From NCBI RefSeq assembly GCF_008704495.1, contig NZ_CP023699.1, forward strand, positions 4,526,001 through 4,590,000: 64,000 nt of DNA. Direction: 5' to 3'. The position numbers and the translations under genes were made by a program. The DNA is from Streptomyces kanamyceticus. Its GTDB lineage: Bacteria; Actinomycetota; Actinomycetes; Streptomycetales; Streptomycetaceae. Below the pieces are notes generated by a model that did no database searches, was not told where the DNA came from, and saw only the letters and a program-made list of their open reading frames with translations. Position 1 is the first letter of the stretch, and the number at the start of each line of letters is the position of its first letter. Shown piece by piece: positions 27,069-36,673 of this stretch.

Positions 27069-27580
27069 CCGGGGCCCAGACCGACGTCCAACAGGTCGAA
27101 CGCGCCAACACCGCCTTCTACGAAGCACTGGAGCGCGGCGACTTCGACGAGGTCTCCGACCTGTGGCTGGACTCCGCGGAGGACGGCGAAGGCGGCGAGG
27201 ACGGCGAGGACGGCGGCGAGGCCACGACCGGCGAGGCGATCTCCTGCGTGCACCCCGGCTGGCCGGTGCTCACCGGCCGCGGCGAGGTCCTCAGGTCGTA
27301 CGCGCTGATCATGGCGAACACGGAGTACATCCAGTTCTTCCTGACCGACCTCAAGGTCGGCGTCGCCGGTGACACCGCCCTGGTGACCTGCACCGAGAAC
27401 ATCCTCAGCGGCGGCCCGCCCCCGGAGGGCGGCGGCGAGCTCGGCCCGCTGGTGGGTCAGCTCGTGGTCGCCACGAACGTGTTCCGGCGCACACCCGACG
27501 GCTGGAAGCTCTGGTCACACCACGCCTCCCCCGTGCTGGCCGAAACCGACGACGAAGAAGGCGACGAGACACCCTCCTGA
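27065..27580 (+). CDS. NTF2/SnoaL-like fold protein embedded in the folate operon
   Basis: A 171-residue protein from the GTG overlapping the folP stop. The NTF2-like fold is suggested by ERANTAFYEALERGDFDEVSDLWL, SCVHPGWPVLTGRGEVLRSY and VVATNVFRRTPDGWKLWSHH. An acidic Glu/Gly/Asp insert sits at residues 39-55 and an acidic tail ends the protein. The tight coupling with folP and conserved actinobacterial context suggest a folate-linked role, but no catalytic residues can be assigned. Confidence 0.85.
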   Translation: MTGAQTDVQQVERANTAFYEALERGDFDEVSDLWLDSAEDGEGGEDGEDGGEATTGEAISCVHPGWPVLTGRGEVLRSYALIMANTEYIQFFLTDLKVGVAGDTALVTCTENILSGGPPPEGGGELGPLVGQLVVATNVFRRTPDGWKLWSHHASPVLAETDDEEGDETPS

Positions 27581-27804
27581 GTGGGTAGGTGCCGAGAAGT
27601 GGTTGGGATCACGGGCTGCCGGGTATGGGCGGCTACCAGCCACGCGCCGCGGCCGGATCGCGGCGCGATGCCCGTCCACCGTGGCGGCCTACGGGCCCCG
27701 CGGGCGAGCACTGTCGGTGCTCGCAGGTAGATTCGATCGAGGCTGGTGTGCCGACCGCACTCGGTGCAGGCCTGCCGATACCGACGATTGCAGGAGTGAT
27801 TCGC

Positions 27805-28164
27805 GTGGATCGTGTCGCGCTGCGCGGCCTCAAGGCCCGCGGGCACCACGGTGTCTATCCGCGGGAGCGCGAAGAAGGCCAGACCTTCATCGTGGACCTG
27901 GTGCTTGGCCTGGACACGCGAGCGGCCGCGGCCGACGACGACCTGGCGAAGACCGTGCACTACGGAATCGTGGCCGAGGAGGTCGCGGCCGTCGTCGAGG
28001 GCGAGCCCGTCGACCTCATCGAGACGCTCTCCGAGCGCATCGCCCAGACGTGTCTGAAACACGACGGAGTCCTGGAGGTCGAGGTGTGCGTGCACAAGCC
28101 GGACGCCCCGATCACCGTCCCCTTCGACGACGTGACCGTCACCATCACCCGGAGCCGAGTATGA
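27805..28164 (+). CDS. folB: Dihydroneopterin aldolase
   Basis: A 119-residue enzyme cleaving dihydroneopterin to hydroxymethyl-dihydropterin and glycolaldehyde. Motifs: LRGLKARGHHGVYPREREEG (catalytic Glu region) and VCVHKPDAPI (catalytic Lys). The GTG at 27805 is chosen over longer frames because AGGAG lies 8 bases upstream. The 224-bp gap before it shows no other gene and probably holds a promoter. The stop overlaps the folK start (ATGA). Confidence 0.96.
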   Translation: MDRVALRGLKARGHHGVYPREREEGQTFIVDLVLGLDTRAAAADDDLAKTVHYGIVAEEVAAVVEGEPVDLIETLSERIAQTCLKHDGVLEVEVCVHKPDAPITVPFDDVTVTITRSRV

Positions 28165-28772
28165 CTGCGCCCTTCAAAGCGGGTCAGAGCGACCCGACCG
28201 TCCAGCCGGTGCCCACCTCCGTGGTCGAGCAGGTGGACGCCGCGGACACCACCCTGTCCAACCCCAAGCGCGCCGTGATCTCCCTCGGCAGCAACCTGGG
28301 CAACCGCCTCGAGACCCTCCAGGGCGCCATCGACGCCCTGGAGGACACCCCGGGGCTGCGCGTCAAGGCCGTCTCCCCGGTGTACGAGACCGAGCCGTGG
28401 GGCGTCGACCCCGGCTCCCAGCCCTCGTACTTCAACGCGGTGGTCGTGGTGAAGACGACGCTGCCGCCCGCCTCCCTCCTGGAGCGCGCGCACGCGGTCG
28501 AGGAGGCCTTCCACCGCGTACGCGACGAGCGCTGGGGCCCCCGCACGATCGACGTGGACATCGTGGCGTACGCCGACGTGGTCTCCGACGACCCGACGCT
28601 CACGCTGCCCCACCCGCGCGCGCATGAACGTGCCTTCGTGCTCGCCCCTTGGTACGACGTGGAGCCCGAGGCCCAGGTCGCGGGGCGCGGCCCGGTGGCC
28701 GAGCTGCTCGCAGGCATCGGCCGCGACGGCGTCCTGCCCCGCGCCGACCTGGAACTCCGGCTGCCCGAGTAG
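28161..28772 (+). CDS. folK: 2-amino-4-hydroxy-6-hydroxymethyldihydropteridine diphosphokinase
   Basis: A 203-residue HPPK that pyrophosphorylates hydroxymethyl-dihydropterin, producing the substrate of FolP. The core begins at about residue 38 (AVISLGSNLGNRLETLQGA), with YETEPWGVDPGSQPSYFNAV and the metal-binding RWGPRTIDVDIV. The first ~37 residues form a non-conserved extension. A GGAG lies 6 bases upstream of the ATG, inside folB. Confidence 0.96.
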   Translation: MTAPFKAGQSDPTVQPVPTSVVEQVDAADTTLSNPKRAVISLGSNLGNRLETLQGAIDALEDTPGLRVKAVSPVYETEPWGVDPGSQPSYFNAVVVVKTTLPPASLLERAHAVEEAFHRVRDERWGPRTIDVDIVAYADVVSDDPTLTLPHPRAHERAFVLAPWYDVEPEAQVAGRGPVAELLAGIGRDGVLPRADLELRLPE

Positions 28773-28819
28773 TCGTTGGAGAAGGCGGTCGAGAAAAGCA
28801 AGCCGATGAAGGGTCACCC

Positions 28820-29305
28820 GTGAAGCAACTGCGCATCAGGACACTGGCCGGCCTCTTCCTCGTGGCCGGAGTGCTGTCCTGGTCGGGCGCCCGCCTGTGG
28901 GACTCCGTCGGCACGCTGCCGCGGGTTCCGCTGGCCGCGCCCATCGTGCTCGCGGTGATCGCCGTCGTCCTCCTTGCGACGGCGCTCTCGCTGCGCTCCC
29001 GGCTGCGCGCCCAGCGCGAGCGACGCCCCGACGCCAAGGGCGTGGACCCGATGATGGCCGCGCGCGCCCTGGTCTTCGGCCAGGCGAGCGCCCTGGTCGC
29101 GGCCCTCGTCTCGGGGATGTACGGCGGCGTGGGCGCGTTCATGCTGGAGTTCCTCGACATCCCCGCGCGCCGGGACCAGGCGCTCTACGCCGGGCTCTCG
29201 GTCCTGATGGGCATCGCCGTCATAGCGGCGGCCTTCTTCATGGAGCGGGTGTGCAAGCTCCCTGAGGACGACGACGAGGACGCGGGGGCGGCCCCGGCGG
29301 CGTAA
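28820..29305 (+). CDS. DUF3180 membrane protein
   Basis: A 161-residue integral membrane protein with four hydrophobic helices (residues 8-25, 35-55, 82-105, 118-140). A basic loop separates helices 2 and 3, and the tail is acidic (PEDDDEDAGA). Members of DUF3180 are found directly after folK in many actinobacteria, as here. No function is established; a pterin or folate membrane link is only a positional guess. GTG start at 28820. Confidence 0.88.
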   Translation: MKQLRIRTLAGLFLVAGVLSWSGARLWDSVGTLPRVPLAAPIVLAVIAVVLLATALSLRSRLRAQRERRPDAKGVDPMMAARALVFGQASALVAALVSGMYGGVGAFMLEFLDIPARRDQALYAGLSVLMGIAVIAAAFFMERVCKLPEDDDEDAGAAPAA

Positions 29306-29381
29306 CGCCGGACCCGCGCTCCCCGCCCCTCACAGGCGCCTCCAGCAGCCCACAGGCACCCGCAGGCGATCTCCCGGACGC

Positions 29382-30386
29382 CTACATCAGCGTCCCGCCC
29401 TCGACCTCCGTCTCGCCGAGGATCCCCGCCAGCCGCGTGAGCACCTCCGCGTCCAGCTCCACCAGCGCCGCGGCGAGGTTCTCCTCGATGTGCGCGGGCG
29501 TACGGCTGCCGGGGATCGGCACCACGTTCGGGTCCTGGTGGAGCAGCCAGGCGAGGGCCAGCTGCGCCGGGGTGATGCCCAGCTCCGCCGCCACACCCCG
29601 CACGGGCGCGAAGCGGTCGTTGTTCGCCTTCAGGTTCGCCGCGTCGAAGCGCGGCGCGTTCTGCCGGAAGTCCCCCTCGTCGACCTTGCCGACCGTGCCG
29701 GTCAGGAACCCGGCGCCCAGCGGCGACCACGGCACGAGCCCGACCCCCAGCTCGCGCGCCGCGGCGAGCAGTTCCGGCTCGGCGGGCTTCCACATCGACC
29801 ACTCGATCTGCACCGCGGCCACGGGGTGCACGGCGTGCGCGGCCCGCAGCTGTCCCGCCGTCACGTTGGAGAGCCCGAGATGGCGCACGAGCCCCGCCTC
29901 GATCAGCTCGGCGACCGCGCCGACAGTGTCCTCGAAGGGCACCTGCGGGTCGGGGAAGTGCGGGTAGTACAGGTCGATGTAGTCCGTCTCCAGGCCGCGC
30001 AGGCTCGCCTCCGCGTAGCCGCGCACGTGCTTGGGGTCGCCGTTGACCGCGAGCTCCCCGAAGGCGTACCCGATGGGGAAGGGGTGCGGCTCGACGCCCT
30101 CCGGCAGCCGGAAGCCGAACTTGGTGGCTATCGCGACCCGGTCGCGGCGCCCCCGAAGAGCGCGGCCGACGAGCCGTTCGTTGTGCCCGTCGGCCCCGTA
30201 GCCGTCGGAGGTGTCGATGATCGTGGCGCCCGCGTCGACGGCCGCCCGCAGCGCCCGCTCGCCGCGCTCGTCGTCGACCTCGCCGTACACCCCGGGGGAG
30301 AGCACCATGGCGCCGTATCCCAGCGCGGAGACCTCAAGGCCGCCGAGCCTGCGGGTGGGCAGCGACTGCTTGCTTGTCTGTGTCAT
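29382..30386 (-). CDS. Aldo/keto reductase
   Basis: A 334-residue NADPH-dependent oxidoreductase with a TIM-barrel fold. The AKR catalytic tetrad region is visible: DTSDGYGADGHNERLVGRAL (Asp and Tyr), IATKFGF (Lys), and YIDLYYPHFPDPQVP (His). Also typical are VRHLGLSN and the C-terminal cofactor-binding IPGSRTPAHIEENL. The ATG at 30386 (MTQTSKQSLP) is preferred; a longer frame to 30437 lacks homology. Substrate cannot be inferred. Confidence 0.93.
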   Translation of the reverse strand: MTQTSKQSLPTRRLGGLEVSALGYGAMVLSPGVYGEVDDERGERALRAAVDAGATIIDTSDGYGADGHNERLVGRALRGRRDRVAIATKFGFRLPEGVEPHPFPIGYAFGELAVNGDPKHVRGYAEASLRGLETDYIDLYYPHFPDPQVPFEDTVGAVAELIEAGLVRHLGLSNVTAGQLRAAHAVHPVAAVQIEWSMWKPAEPELLAAARELGVGLVPWSPLGAGFLTGTVGKVDEGDFRQNAPRFDAANLKANNDRFAPVRGVAAELGITPAQLALAWLLHQDPNVVPIPGSRTPAHIEENLAAALVELDAEVLTRLAGILGETEVEGGTLM

Positions 30387-30487
30387 GCACGCAGTCTTTC
30401 GGCCAACGCGGCATCGCGTCCCGCACTTCCGCCACAACCGCCGTCCCCGGCAGGCGATTTGAGTGGATCAGCCGGAACCGCTCCGCC

Positions 30488-31093
30488 TCAGCGCGCCATG
30501 ATCAGGCTCATCGCCTCATTGCGCGTCGCGGGATCGCGCAGCTGCCCGCGCACCGCGGAGGTGATGGTCTTCGCTCCCGGCTTGCGCACCCCGCGCATCG
30601 ACATGCACATGTGCTCGCACTCGACGACCACGATCACGCCGCGCGGCTCCAGGATCTGCATCAGGGAGTCGGCGACCTGGGTGGTCAGCCGCTCCTGGAC
30701 CTGCGGCCTGCGGGCGTACACGTCCACGAGCCTGGCCAGCTTCGACAGACCGGTGATCTTGCCGTCCGCCGACGGGATGTAGCCGACGTGGGCGACGCCG
30801 TGGAACGGCACCAGGTGGTGCTCGCAGGAACTCTGCACCTCGATGTCCTTCACCAGGACCATCTCGTCGTGGCCGAGATCGAACGTCGTCGTCAGGACGT
30901 CCTCCGGCTTCTGCCACAGACCGGCGAATATCTCCTTGTACGCCCGTGCGACGCGCCCCGGGGTCTCCCGCAGCCCCTCCCGGTCGGGGTCCTCCCCCAC
31001 GGCGATCAGGAGCTCTCGCACGGCGTTCTCGGCCCGCTTCTCGTCGAACTCACCGATCGCGCCCTCGCCGTCCAGCGTCACGGGGTCGGTCAT
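30488..31093 (-). CDS. folE: GTP cyclohydrolase I
   Basis: A 201-residue enzyme opening GTP to dihydroneopterin triphosphate, the first step of folate synthesis. Diagnostic residues: the zinc ligands in [12 protein letters not shown] and [18 protein letters not shown], and [21 protein letters not shown]. It complements folP, folB and folK on the opposite strand. A strong terminator separates it from ftsH, so it should have its own promoter. Confidence 0.97.
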   Translation of the reverse strand: MTDPVTLDGEGAIGEFDEKRAENAVRELLIAVGEDPDREGLRETPGRVARAYKEIFAGLWQKPEDVLTTTFDLGHDEMVLVKDIEVQSSCEHHLVPFHGVAHVGYIPSADGKITGLSKLARLVDVYARRPQVQERLTTQVADSLMQILEPRGVIVVVECEHMCMSMRGVRKPGAKTITSAVRGQLRDPATRNEAMSLIMAR

Positions 31094-31170
31094 CTGTGCC
31101 TCGTTCCTGTACGTTCCCGCGCCTGCCGTGCGCGGGAGTGAGCGTGCCAATTGCGGGCGTACGAAATAAG

Positions 31171-31204
31171 CCGCGCCCCCCAGGCTAAAACCAGGGGGGC
31201 GCGG
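31171..31204 (-). terminator. Strong hairpin terminator downstream of ftsH
   Basis: ccgcgcccccc (31171-31181) pairs perfectly with ggggggcgcgg (31194-31204) across a 12-base loop. On the minus strand it is followed by CTTATTTCG, a T-rich run. It lies between the ftsH stop (31237) and the folE start (31093), so it ends ftsH transcripts. Confidence 0.85.
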
Positions 31205-31236
31205 CATCCATTCCGGGCCTGCTGAGGCTCGCGGGA

Positions 31237-33261
31237 TCAGCTCTCGGGACGGTCCTCCGGGACGACCTCGATGGGCTGGTCCGCCGTGCCCGCGGTCACC
31301 GCGGGGGTGGCGCCGTTCGCACCGTTCGTCAGTGACAGCTCCCTGGGGGAGAGCACCGGCGGGCGGGTCGAGGGCGTACGCCGCGAGGAACCGGTCCACG
31401 CCGGGCGGGCCGGGCGCTTCACGATGCCCGCGAAGATCTCGGCGATCTGCTCCTTGCCGAGGGTCTCCTTCTCGAGCAGCTGGAGAACCATGTTGTCGAG
31501 GATGTCGCGGTTCTCGACGAGGATCTCCCACGCTTCGTTGTGCGCGGTCTCGATGAGCTTCTTGACCTCTTCGTCGACCAGCGCCGCGACCTCTTCCGAG
31601 TAGTCCCGCTGGTGACCCATCTCGCGCCCGAGGAAGGGCTCGCTGTTGTCACCGCCGAACTTGATCGCGCCGAGCCGCTCGGTCATGCCGTACTGCGTGA
31701 CCATCGCGCGGGCCGTGCTGGTGGCCTTCTCGATGTCGTTCGCGGCGCCCGTCGTCGGGTCGTGGAAGACGAGCTCCTCGGCCGCGCGCCCGCCCATCAT
31801 GTACGCGAGCGTGTCGAGCATTTCGTTGCGCGTGGTCGAGTACTTGTCCTCTTCGGGCAGGACCATGGTGTAACCCAGGGCACGGCCGCGGGACAGGATC
31901 GTGATCTTGTGGACCGGGTCCGCGTTCGGAGAGGCCGCCGCTACCAGGGCGTGGCCGCCCTCGTGGTACGCGGTGATCTTCTTTTCCTTGTCGGACATGA
32001 TCCGGGTCCGCTTCTGCGGGCCCGCCACGACGCGGTCGATCGCCTCGTCGAGGGAGTGGTTGTCGATCAGCTTCTTGTCGCTGCGCGCCGTGAGGAGCGC
32101 CGCTTCGTTCAGCACGTTCGACAGGTCGGCGCCCGTGAAGCCCGGCGTACGCCTGGCGACCGCGCCCAGGTCGACGTCCGGAGCGACCGGCTTGCCCTTC
32201 TGGTGGACCTTGAGGATCTCCAGACGGCCCAGCATGTCCGGGCGGTCGACGGCGATCTGCCGGTCGAAACGGCCCGGGCGAAGCAGCGCCGGGTCGAGGA
32301 TGTCGGGCCGGTTCGTGGCGGCGATCAGGATGACGCCGCCCTTCACGTCGAAGCCGTCCATCTCGACGAGCAGCTGGTTCAGCGTCTGCTCGCGCTCGTC
32401 GTGGCCACCGCCGAGACCGGCACCGCGGTGGCGACCCACCGCGTCGATCTCGTCGACGAAGACGATCGCCGGGGCGTTCGCCTTGGCCTGCTCGAAGAGG
32501 TCACGCACACGGGAGGCACCGACACCGACGAACATCTCGACGAAGTCGGAACCGGAGATCGAGTAGAACGGCACCCCGGCCTCACCGGCGACGGCGCGCG
32601 CGAGCAGCGTCTTACCCGTACCGGGCGGGCCGTAGAGGAGCACGCCCTTGGGGATCTTGGCGCCGACCGCCTGGAACTTCGCCGGCTCCTGGAGGAACTC
32701 CTTGATCTCGTGGAGCTCCTCGACCGCCTCGTCGGACCCCGCCACATCGGAGAAGGTCGTCTTCGGGGTGTCCTTGGTGATCAGCTTGGCCTTGGACTTC
32801 CCGAACTGCATGACCCGGGAGCCGCCGCCCTGCATCTGATTCATCAGGAACAGGAAGACGACGACGATGAGGACGAAGGGGAGCAGCGAAAGCAGAATGC
32901 CGACGAACGGGTTCTGCTTCGACGGGGAGACGGTGTAACCGTCCGGGATGTCCTTGCTCTCGTACTTGGCCTGCAGGGACTTGGCGAGGTCGACGCCCTG
33001 GTCGCCGATGTAGCTCGCCTGGATCTTGCTGCTGTCCTTGACCTTCTGGCCGTCCTTGAGCTCGACCTTGATGATCTGCTCGTCACCGGTGGTGAGCTTG
33101 GCTGATTCGACCTTGTTGTCGTTGATCGCCTGGACGACCTGGCCGGTGTCCACCGTCTTGTAGCCACCGGACGAGCCGACGACCTGCATCAACACGACCA
33201 CGGCAAGGACGGCCAGCACGATCCACATGACTGGCCCACGGAAGTATCGCTTCACGTCCAT
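31237..33261 (-). CDS. ftsH: ATP-dependent zinc metalloprotease FtsH
   Basis: A 674-residue membrane AAA+ protease degrading membrane and short-lived cytosolic proteins. Two N-terminal helices (residues 9-28 and about 125-147) flank a ~95-residue external domain. The AAA domain has Walker [12 protein letters not shown], Walker [12 protein letters not shown] and the second region of homology ([18 protein letters not shown]). The peptidase zinc site is [12 protein letters not shown]. The last ~60 residues are a Streptomyces-type low-complexity tail. Start is the ATG at 33261 ([13 protein letters not shown]); an upstream ATG at 33297 is possible. Neither has a good ribosome-binding site. Confidence 0.97.
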   Translation of the reverse strand: MDVKRYFRGPVMWIVLAVLAVVVLMQVVGSSGGYKTVDTGQVVQAINDNKVESAKLTTGDEQIIKVELKDGQKVKDSSKIQASYIGDQGVDLAKSLQAKYESKDIPDGYTVSPSKQNPFVGILLSLLPFVLIVVVFLFLMNQMQGGGSRVMQFGKSKAKLITKDTPKTTFSDVAGSDEAVEELHEIKEFLQEPAKFQAVGAKIPKGVLLYGPPGTGKTLLARAVAGEAGVPFYSISGSDFVEMFVGVGASRVRDLFEQAKANAPAIVFVDEIDAVGRHRGAGLGGGHDEREQTLNQLLVEMDGFDVKGGVILIAATNRPDILDPALLRPGRFDRQIAVDRPDMLGRLEILKVHQKGKPVAPDVDLGAVARRTPGFTGADLSNVLNEAALLTARSDKKLIDNHSLDEAIDRVVAGPQKRTRIMSDKEKKITAYHEGGHALVAAASPNADPVHKITILSRGRALGYTMVLPEEDKYSTTRNEMLDTLAYMMGGRAAEELVFHDPTTGAANDIEKATSTARAMVTQYGMTERLGAIKFGGDNSEPFLGREMGHQRDYSEEVAALVDEEVKKLIETAHNEAWEILVENRDILDNMVLQLLEKETLGKEQIAEIFAGIVKRPARPAWTGSSRRTPSTRPPVLSPRELSLTNGANGATPAVTAGTADQPIEVVPEDRPES

Positions 33262-33445
33262 CCATACGGAGCGATGACGCCCCGTCCCTCCTGCCATAGT
33301 GAGTTTGATAAAGACTGTTCTTCGGACGGTACCCCAGCATTGTGACCCGAAGCCGCACGGGAGTGCTGGCAATCCCGCCTTCCCTTGCTCCAACGGCGGG
33401 AAACGGGTGAGGGTTCCCCGACGCCGCGTACGCCCTTACGGAGCG

Positions 33446-34006
33446 TCAGCCTCCGTAGACGTGCGGAGCGAGCGTCCCGACGAACGGGAGGTTGCGGTAC
33501 TTCTCCGCGAAGTCGAGGCCGTATCCCACGACGAACTCGTTGGGGATGTCGAAGCCGATCCACTTCACGTCGATCGCGACCTTCGCCGCCTCCGGCTTGC
33601 GCAGCAGCGTGCACACCTCGAGGGAGGCGGGCTCCCGCGAACCGAGGTTGGAGAGCAGCCAGGACAGCGTCAGACCGGAGTCGATGATGTCCTCGACGAT
33701 CAGGACGTGCTTGCCCTTGATGTCGGTGTCCAGGTCCTTGAGGATCCGGACGACGCCCGAGGACTGCGTGCCCGCCCCGTACGACGAGACGGCCATCCAG
33801 TCCATCGTGACGGGGGTGGACAGCGCACGCGCCAGGTCCGCCATGACCATCACCGCGCCCTTGAGGACGCCGACGATCAGCAGGTCCTTGCCCGCGTACT
33901 CCGCGTCGACCTTCGCGGCCAGCTCAGCCAGCTTCGCGTCGATCTCTTCCTTGGTGATGAGCACCGACTGAAGGTCGGTGCCCATGTCTTTCGCGTCCAC
34001 CCGCAT
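33446..34006 (-). CDS. hpt: Hypoxanthine phosphoribosyltransferase
   Basis: A 186-residue purine salvage enzyme converting hypoxanthine (and guanine) with PRPP to IMP (and GMP). Key motifs: [20 protein letters not shown], the PRPP loop [18 protein letters not shown], and [21 protein letters not shown] 34006 is chosen among closely spaced GTG/ATG codons. Its order tilS-hpt-ftsH is a widely conserved bacterial arrangement, also seen in Bacillus. Confidence 0.97.
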   Translation of the reverse strand: MRVDAKDMGTDLQSVLITKEEIDAKLAELAAKVDAEYAGKDLLIVGVLKGAVMVMADLARALSTPVTMDWMAVSSYGAGTQSSGVVRILKDLDTDIKGKHVLIVEDIIDSGLTLSWLLSNLGSREPASLEVCTLLRKPEAAKVAIDVKWIGFDIPNEFVVGYGLDFAEKYRNLPFVGTLAPHVYGG

Positions 34007-34061
34007 CACTTTCGGTCGTCACACCGGCCACACGGGGCCCACGGTGAACGTGGCCCTCTCG

Positions 34062-35093
34062 TCAGCCTTGCCGGATCACCAGTCTGCCACCCTGCCGCTG
34101 AGCCACGACTTTGCCCGGGAGATTGATGGCCCCCTGGCCGCGCCAGCCGGTGATCAGACGGTCGACCTCTTCGATGTGCCGGGCGAACAGCGAACCGGCG
34201 GGCGCCCCGGCCTCGATGGCGGCCCTGCGCACGATGCGGCGGCGCACGGCGGGCGGCAGGGCGTAGAGCTTGGCGCACTCCAGGAGGCCCGTGGCGTCCC
34301 GCACGCTCGTCTCGGCCTGGGCCGCCCAGCTGTCGAGCGCGTCGGCATCGTCCCTGGACAACTGCGCCGTACGGGCGAGGGCCTCGACGACGCCTTTGCC
34401 GAGCGCCTTCTCCAGCGCGGGCAGGCCCTCGTGGCGCAGCCGGGAGCGGGTGTACGCCGGGTCGGTGTTGTGCGGGTCGTCCCAGACGGGCAGCGACTGG
34501 ACCATGCAGGCCTTGCGGGCGGTCTGCCGGTCGATGTGCAGGAAGGGGCGCCGGTAACGTCCCGCGGCCCCCGAGGTCGCGGCCATTCCGGACAGGGAGC
34601 GGATCCCGGAACCGCGGGCGAGACCGAGCAGGACGGTCTCCGCCTGGTCGTCGCGGGTGTGCCCGAGCAGGACGGCGGCTGCTGAATGCCGTTCGGCGGC
34701 GGCATCCAGGGCTGCGTAGCGGGCGTCACGGGCGGCGGCTTCGGGGCCGCCGTCCCTGCCCACGTCCACGGCGACGGACTCGGCCGGGGTCAGGCCGAGC
34801 GCGGTCATGCGCACCACGACCTCGGCGGCGCGCAGGTCCGAGCCCGGCTGCAGGCCGTGGTCGACGGTGACGCCGCCGGCGCGGATGCCGAGCTTGGGGG
34901 CCTCGAAGGCGAGGGCGGAGGCGAGCGCCATGGAGTCGGCGCCGCCGGAGCATGCGACGAGCACGAGCGGCTGGGCCTGCTCGCGCGCGAGTGGGGGGTC
35001 GTTCTCGGTGCTGCGCTGTACGTCGGTCAGTACGTCGTGGAGTACGCGGCGGACCGCCAGGCGTATCGCCGCGACCGCAGGATGGGGACCCAT
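34062..35093 (-). CDS. tilS: tRNA(Ile)-lysidine synthase
   Basis: A 343-residue PP-loop ATPase that converts C34 of the CAU-anticodon tRNA-Ile to lysidine so that it reads AUA; essential in most bacteria. The PP-loop is [19 protein letters not shown] (residues 43-61). [20 protein letters not shown] and the later [21 protein letters not shown] are characteristic. The ATG at 35093 begins [11 protein letters not shown]. The 237-bp gap upstream has no gene; it holds short GTCACTCAG repeats of unclear meaning. Confidence 0.96.
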   Translation of the reverse strand: MGPHPAVAAIRLAVRRVLHDVLTDVQRSTENDPPLAREQAQPLVLVACSGGADSMALASALAFEAPKLGIRAGGVTVDHGLQPGSDLRAAEVVVRMTALGLTPAESVAVDVGRDGGPEAAARDARYAALDAAAERHSAAAVLLGHTRDDQAETVLLGLARGSGIRSLSGMAATSGAAGRYRRPFLHIDRQTARKACMVQSLPVWDDPHNTDPAYTRSRLRHEGLPALEKALGKGVVEALARTAQLSRDDADALDSWAAQAETSVRDATGLLECAKLYALPPAVRRRIVRRAAIEAGAPAGSLFARHIEEVDRLITGWRGQGAINLPGKVVAQRQGGRLVIRQG

Positions 35094-35330
35094 GTCCGGT
35101 TCCCTTCATGAAGTTCGGGGGGTGAGCCTCGGAATCAGTCACTCAGGACCAACTCGGGAGTTCGGGGCCCCTCGGGGGACCTTGCTTTCCCTTGAGTTCG
35201 GTCACTCAGAGTGTGTCGATGGTGACAGAGCCGAGCCGTTCCCCGAGCATTGCACGCCTACCCAGCGCCTACGGTCCCTCGGACGGGTGATTGCGGGGGC
35301 GTTCTCCTGCCATCGGCCGCATCCGGTCCC

Positions 35331-36452
35331 TCACTCTCCCTTACGGTGCACCCTCGCGACCCAGTCCGCCGGTTTGGCGATCTCCGCCTTGGTGGGCAGC
35401 GTGTTCGGAGACGTCCAGACGCGGTTGAAGCCGTCCATGCCGACCTCGCCCACGACCGCGCGCACAAAGCGCTCGCCGTCGCGATATTGGCGCAATTTCG
35501 CGTCGAGGCCGAGGAGCTTGCGCAGCGCCTGGTCCAGGCGGCTCGCCCCGCGAGCCCGCCGCTCCTTGAACTTCTCCCTGATCTCGGCGACGGAGGGCAC
35601 CACGGCGGGTCCCACGCCGTCCATCACGAAGTCCGCGTGGCCCTCCAGGAGGGACATCACGGCCGTGAGGCGGGCGAGGATCTCGCGCTGGGCGGGGGTC
35701 TGCACCAGCTCGACGAGGGAGCGCCCGCCGTCGTCCTCCTCGCCCTCGGGGCGCCCGCCAGCCAGCGACTGGGCGGCCTCCCTGACGCGCTCCAGGACCG
35801 TCATGGGATCGACCTCGGTCTCGCCGAGGAACGACTGGATCTCACCCTCGATGTGGTCGCGGAGCCAGGGCACGGCGGAGAACTGGGTGCGGTGCGTCTC
35901 CTCGTGGAGGCAGACCCAGAGCCTGAAGTCGTGGGGGTTCACGTCCAGTTCGCGCTCGACGTGCACGATGTTCGGTGCGACGAGCAGGAGCCTGCCGCCG
36001 CCGTTCGCCCCCGCGGGGAGCTCGCGGGTGGCCGGGGCGAAGGTCTCGTACTGCCCGAGGACGCGGGAGGCCAGGAAGGACAGGAGCATGCCCAGCTCCA
36101 CGCCCGTCACCTTGCCGCCGACCGCGCCGAGCACGGCGCCGCCGGGGCCCGCTCCCCGCCGGTCCTGCATCTTCTCCAGGAGGGGCTTGAGGAGCTCGCG
36201 GAAACCTGCCACGTTCGCCCGGACCCAGCCTGCGCGGTCCACGACGAGCACGGGGGTGTCGTGGATCTCTTCCGTGCCCATCCGCGTGAAGGAACGGACG
36301 TGTTCCTCCGAGGACTTGGCGTGCCTGCGGAGCTCCGCGACGACGGCGCGTGCCTCGTCCCGGCTCACCTCAGGGCCCGGGCGCACCAGGCGGGTCGCGG
36401 TCGCCACCGCGAGATTCCAGTCGACCATCTCGGCACCACCGATGCTCGTCAT
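35331..36452 (-). CDS. Zinc-dependent metalloprotease (DUF2342, F420-biosynthesis-associated family)
   Basis: A 373-residue protein with the zincin motif HEETH in RLWVCLHEETHRTQFSAVP (about residues 181-199) and a further Glu-rich helix LTAVMSLLEGHADFVMDGVG that would supply the third ligand. This matches the DUF2342 actinobacterial family, whose substrate is unknown and which is often near tilS and hpt. The ATG at 36452 is followed by MTSIGGAEMVDWNLAVATATRL. No signal peptide is apparent, so it is probably cytoplasmic. Confidence 0.9.
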   Translation of the reverse strand: MTSIGGAEMVDWNLAVATATRLVRPGPEVSRDEARAVVAELRRHAKSSEEHVRSFTRMGTEEIHDTPVLVVDRAGWVRANVAGFRELLKPLLEKMQDRRGAGPGGAVLGAVGGKVTGVELGMLLSFLASRVLGQYETFAPATRELPAGANGGGRLLLVAPNIVHVERELDVNPHDFRLWVCLHEETHRTQFSAVPWLRDHIEGEIQSFLGETEVDPMTVLERVREAAQSLAGGRPEGEEDDGGRSLVELVQTPAQREILARLTAVMSLLEGHADFVMDGVGPAVVPSVAEIREKFKERRARGASRLDQALRKLLGLDAKLRQYRDGERFVRAVVGEVGMDGFNRVWTSPNTLPTKAEIAKPADWVARVHRKGE

Positions 36453-36578
36453 GCGTCAACCGTACGTGGTCCCTCCCCGGCGTGGAGGGGGTTGGAACCC
36501 GGGCTTGGCCCTGGGCGTGCCCCTAGGGGCCCCGGGGCTGGGCCCCGGCGGTGTTTCATCCGCGGGCCGGAGGGGGCT

Positions 36579-36672
36579 GAGCGCGCAGTTCCCCGCGCCC
36601 CTAACGGGGCCCGGAGCCGCACATGTCACAGCCCCGCGCCCCTAACGGGGCCCTGCCCCCCCGACGGGGCCC
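36579..36672. repeat. Two copies of a dispersed Streptomyces intergenic repeat
   Basis: Copy 1 (36579-36612) contains gcgcagttccccgcgcccct and taacggggccc. Copy 2 (36613-36653) contains gcacatgtcacagccccgcg and cccctaacggggccc. A third shorter gacggggccc follows at 36663-36672. Copy 2 is the reverse complement of a sequence at 51628-51666, and copy 1 of the last unit of the 17.3-kb array. They lie in the dacB-metalloprotease gap; the ccctaacgggg parts can form hairpins. Confidence 0.8.
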
Positions 36673-36673
36673 G

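Noticed and set aside
30386..30437. N-terminal extension of the aldo/keto reductase (MWRKCGTRCRVGRKTAC)
   Set aside because: It does not resemble the family and would put extra cysteines and arginines before the normal MTQTSKQSLP start.
35191..35210. HAIR-like heat-shock operator (cttgagt...actcaga) upstream of tilS
   Set aside because: The spacer is 6 bases instead of the 7 of HspR sites and the right arm mismatches at its last two positions. The downstream genes are not typical HspR targets.
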